The notes under the pieces were generated by a model, which was not told the origin of the DNA, did not search any database, and worked only from the letters and a program-made list of their open reading frames with translations. A stretch of 12,723 nt of DNA from Tetrahymena elliotti 4EA (taxonomy: Eukaryota; Ciliophora; Oligohymenophorea; Hymenostomatida; Tetrahymenidae): assembly GCA_000231825.2 (NCBI GenBank), contig JH720309.1, positions 978,123-990,845 on the forward strand. The letters are read 5' to 3'. This document shows, piece after piece, positions 10,618-12,723 of the stretch. The position numbers and the translations under genes were made by a program. Every line of letters begins with the position of its first letter. The stretch's first letter is position 1.

Positions 10618-12590
10618 ATGTTGATATAAAATATAATACATTATAGCAATATCAGTTCTGTACTTGAATTTCATTAGAGATATTAATGTACATTAATTTT
10701 TATTTATTTAAAGTTACTAAGTTCTAATTTAACTTCTCACAATAATCTTCATATTGACTTAAGTAGTGGGTAATGCTATTAATGTTTCATTAAATTAATC
10801 GAATCTCTAAATTTTTACTTTAATATCATGTAAAAATGGTCTCTCAATATTAGTTAATGACCTTGAATAAATTATGATTTAATTAAACTTAAATTTTTAT
10901 GATTTCCTCATTCTTTTAAATATTTCTTTGTTCTATATTAAATTTTTTCTTATTTTTAAAAGATCTAATAAGATTTGTGAATTGGAAGCATAAGAATTAG
11001 GATGTGGCTTAGCAAAATGTTCTAATCTCTAAACTTTGACTCTTAACCTAAGGTAAAAATACTATTTCATTATTAATAATGCTTTTTTATAAGCATGAAA
11101 CAAGACTTTAACTTATAAGCAAATTGACTGGCTAATTGGGTTAATTTACTTGATATTTGTTAGACTTGTTCTTTCAATATTTTTTATTTGTTGTTTCAGA
11201 TTTTATTCATATTTTTGTGCTTTTTTAATTGATTAATTCAATATTTAATTCATTAAAAGGTCTAATAAGCTTGGTGAAATGGGTACATAGGGATTAGGAT
11301 CTGGCATAGGATAGTGTTCTTATCTCTAAACTTTGACTCTTAACCTAAAGTAAGAATAATGTTTCATTATTTATTATGTATTTTGGTATGCATGAAACAA
11401 GATTCTAATTTATTAGAAATTTACTTGATATTTTTTAGACTTGATGTTTCTTTAATTTTTATTTATTATTTCAGATTTTATTCAAATTTTTCTACTTATC
11501 TCTTTCTTTTAATTATTTCTTTATTCATATATATTAATTTTCCTCATTTTTTAATAGTTGCAATAGTATTGGTGAAATAGGTGTTTCAGGATTAGGATCT
11601 GGCTTAGCAAAATGCTATAATCTCTAAACTTTGACTCTTGATCTAAGGTAAAAATAATGTTATTAATTATGTTATTTTTTTATGAAAGAAACTTGACTCT
11701 AATATATAAGCAACTGGCTGACATATTTGGGTTTATATAATTGATATTGGATAGAATTATTCTTTGATTAATTTTTATTTGTTATTTCAGATTTTATAAA
11801 TTTTTATGCTTTTTTAATTGATTTAAATATTTATTTTTTCAATATTTAATTTTTTAAAAGGTCTAATAAGATTGGTGAAATGGGTGCATAAGGATTAGGA
11901 TCTGGCTTAGCAAAATGCTCTAATCTCTAAGCTTTGACTCTTCACTTAAAGTAAAAATACTGTTTTATTATTAATTATGCATTTTTATTTGCATGAATTA
12001 AGACTCTAATTTGATAGCAACTGACTGACTAATTAGGTTGGTTTCCATGATATTTGTTAGACTTGCTATTTCTTTAATTTATTTTATTGTTTCAGATTTT
12101 ATTCAAATTATAATGCTTATCTCATTCTTTTAAATATTTCTTTATTCATAGATATTAATTTTTCTCATTTTTAAAAGTAACAATAATATTGGTGAGATGG
12201 GTGTTTCAGGATTAGGATCTGGCTTAGCAAAATGCTCTAATCTCTAAACTTTGTCTCTTAACCTTAAGTAAAAATATTGTTTCATTATTAATTATTCATT
12301 TTTATATGAATGAATGAATGAGACAAGATTCTAATTTATAACAAACTTGCTAATTTGGGTCAATTTACTTGAGATTTATTAGACTTGCTTTTTCATTATT
12401 TTTTACTTGTTATTTAAGATTTTTATTCAAATTTATGCTTATCTCTTTCTTTTAAATATTTGTTTATTCATGTATATTTATTTTTTTCATTCTTTAAAAG
12501 TAGTAATAAGATTGGTGAAATAGGTGCATAAGGATTAGGATCTGTCTTAGCAAAATGCTCTAATCTCTTAACTTTGACTCTTTACTTAAG
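10618..12590 (+). CDS. Leucine-rich-repeat (RI-like) protein, 5' part, 7 exons in window, 3' end outside
   Basis: Exon 1 is proposed at 10618-10829 (ATG in an AAAATAAATG context, no TGA, donor GTAAAAAT at 10830). It ends in phase 2 and joins the next exon as LNFYFNII|SNKI, an LRR-like junction. Then follow six 90-nt exons: 10963-11052, 11260-11349, 11558-11647, 11861-11950, 12178-12267 and 12501-12590. Each encodes one 30-residue unit resembling SNKIGEMGAQGLGSGLAKC followed by SNLQTLTLNLR. This resembles the ribonuclease-inhibitor-like LRRs abundant in ciliates: strand LQTLTLNL, turn SNKIGEMG, helix GLGSGLAKCSN. LRR proteins generally bind other proteins; no effector domain is in view, so the role is unknown. 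Degenerate positions (GCGLAKC in unit 1, GSGIGQC in unit 2, GSVLAKC in unit 6) show the units are not identical. The repeat exons are secure; exon 1 and its start are moderately supported. Confidence 0.85.
11079..11096 (+). other. Conserved intronic hairpin, LRR intron 1
   Basis: ATGCTT and AAGCAT form a 6-bp stem around the loop TTTTAT. The hairpin starts 26 nt after the donor base at 11053. Equivalent elements with different stem bases occur at the same offset in later introns. Confidence 0.6.
11376..11393 (+). other. Conserved intronic hairpin, LRR intron 2
   Basis: ATGTAT and ATGCAT pair over 6 bp, with one U-G wobble in RNA, around a 6-base loop TTTGGT. It starts 26 nt after the donor at 11350. 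Confidence 0.55.
11977..11994 (+). other. Conserved intronic hairpin, LRR intron 4
   Basis: ATGCAT and TTGCAT pair over 5 bp, with a T-T mismatch next to the loop TTTTAT. It starts 26 nt after the donor at 11951. Confidence 0.55.
12294..12311 (+). other. Conserved intronic hairpin, LRR intron 5
   Basis: ATTCAT and ATGAAT form a perfect 6-bp stem around the loop TTTTAT, 26 nt after the donor at 12268. Pairs 3 and 5 differ from those in intron 1 on both arms. The right arm continues into a short ATGA repeat (ATGAATGAATGAATGAG). Confidence 0.6.
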
Positions 12591-12723
12591 GTAAAAATTC
12601 TTTTTCATTATTAATTATGCACTTTTGTATGAATGAAACAAGACTCTTATTTTTAAGCATCTGATTTATTTTCGAATTGGTTTACATGATATTTGTTTAG
12701 ACTTGCTTATTCATTAATTTTTA

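Larger units (their letters stand above)
10963..12723 (+). repeat. Tandem exon-intron repeat, about 300 bp unit, six copies
   Basis: Unit starts fall at 10963, 11260, 11558, 11861, 12178 and 12501, with spacings of 297, 298, 303, 317 and 323. Each unit is a 90-nt exon plus a 208-233 nt intron, and introns align as well as exons: GTAAAAATA donor, TTTCATTATTAATTATG, a hairpin, ATGAAACAAGACTCTAATTT, TTAGACTTG, TTATTTCAGATTTTATTCA, and a TTTTAAAAG-type acceptor. The exon plus its intron was therefore the duplicated unit. The last intron runs off the window. Confidence 0.92.

Noticed and set aside
11359..11580. 73-codon hydrophobic frame
   Set aside because: It spans an LRR intron and enters the next exon out of its LRR frame; its hydrophobicity comes from the T-rich intron.
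10963..12723. CRISPR-like or satellite array
   Set aside because: The regular spacing is about 300 bp and the conserved 90-nt blocks translate as LRR units with splice signals; there are no short identical repeats with unique spacers.
1..12723. Chromosome breakage or telomere sequences
   Set aside because: I saw no match to the Tetrahymena 15-mer breakage sequence and no tandem GGGGTT or GGGTTT run; the few TTAGGGTTTT-like strings are exon 8 acceptor junctions.

Overview
The window looks like ciliate nuclear DNA, most likely from a Tetrahymena-like oligohymenophorean. It is extremely A+T-rich. The standard code gives almost no open frames, but long protein homologies appear once TAA and TAG are read as glutamine and only TGA as stop. 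Introns are GT...AG and mostly 50-60 nt, longer than the 20-34 nt usual in Paramecium. The genus is an inference. All genes found lie on the + strand.

The first 10.1 kb is a tandem array of three paralogous membrane-protein genes. Copy 1 (1-824) is only the 3' end of a gene that starts left of the window. Copy 2 (1679-5296) and copy 3 (6601-10094) are complete. I rebuilt each from ten exons by aligning the two copies codon by codon; all nine introns sit at the same positions and phases, and both models give 945 residues. Each protein has a signal peptide, a roughly 350-residue ectodomain of unrecognised fold, a furin-like region with 16 identically spaced cysteines, about seven membrane segments and a polar, Gln-rich tail. 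This is the layout of a surface receptor-like protein; ligand and function are unknown. Copies 1 and 3 share near-identical 3' ends plus about 290 bp of 3' flank, while copy 2 between them is more diverged.

From about 10618 to the right edge lies the 5' part of a leucine-rich-repeat gene. After a first exon (10618-10829) come six exons of exactly 90 nt, each encoding one 30-residue LRR unit and all in the same phase. The 208-233 nt introns are also copies of each other. They carry a small hairpin at a fixed distance from the donor, with compensatory base changes, and an internal TTTCAG.

The intervals 825-1678, 5297-6600 and 10095-10617 are A+T-rich; I found no coding exons, tRNA or rRNA genes in them. 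The array suggests a recently expanding surface-protein locus next to an LRR gene growing by exon duplication. No functional link between the two families is visible.
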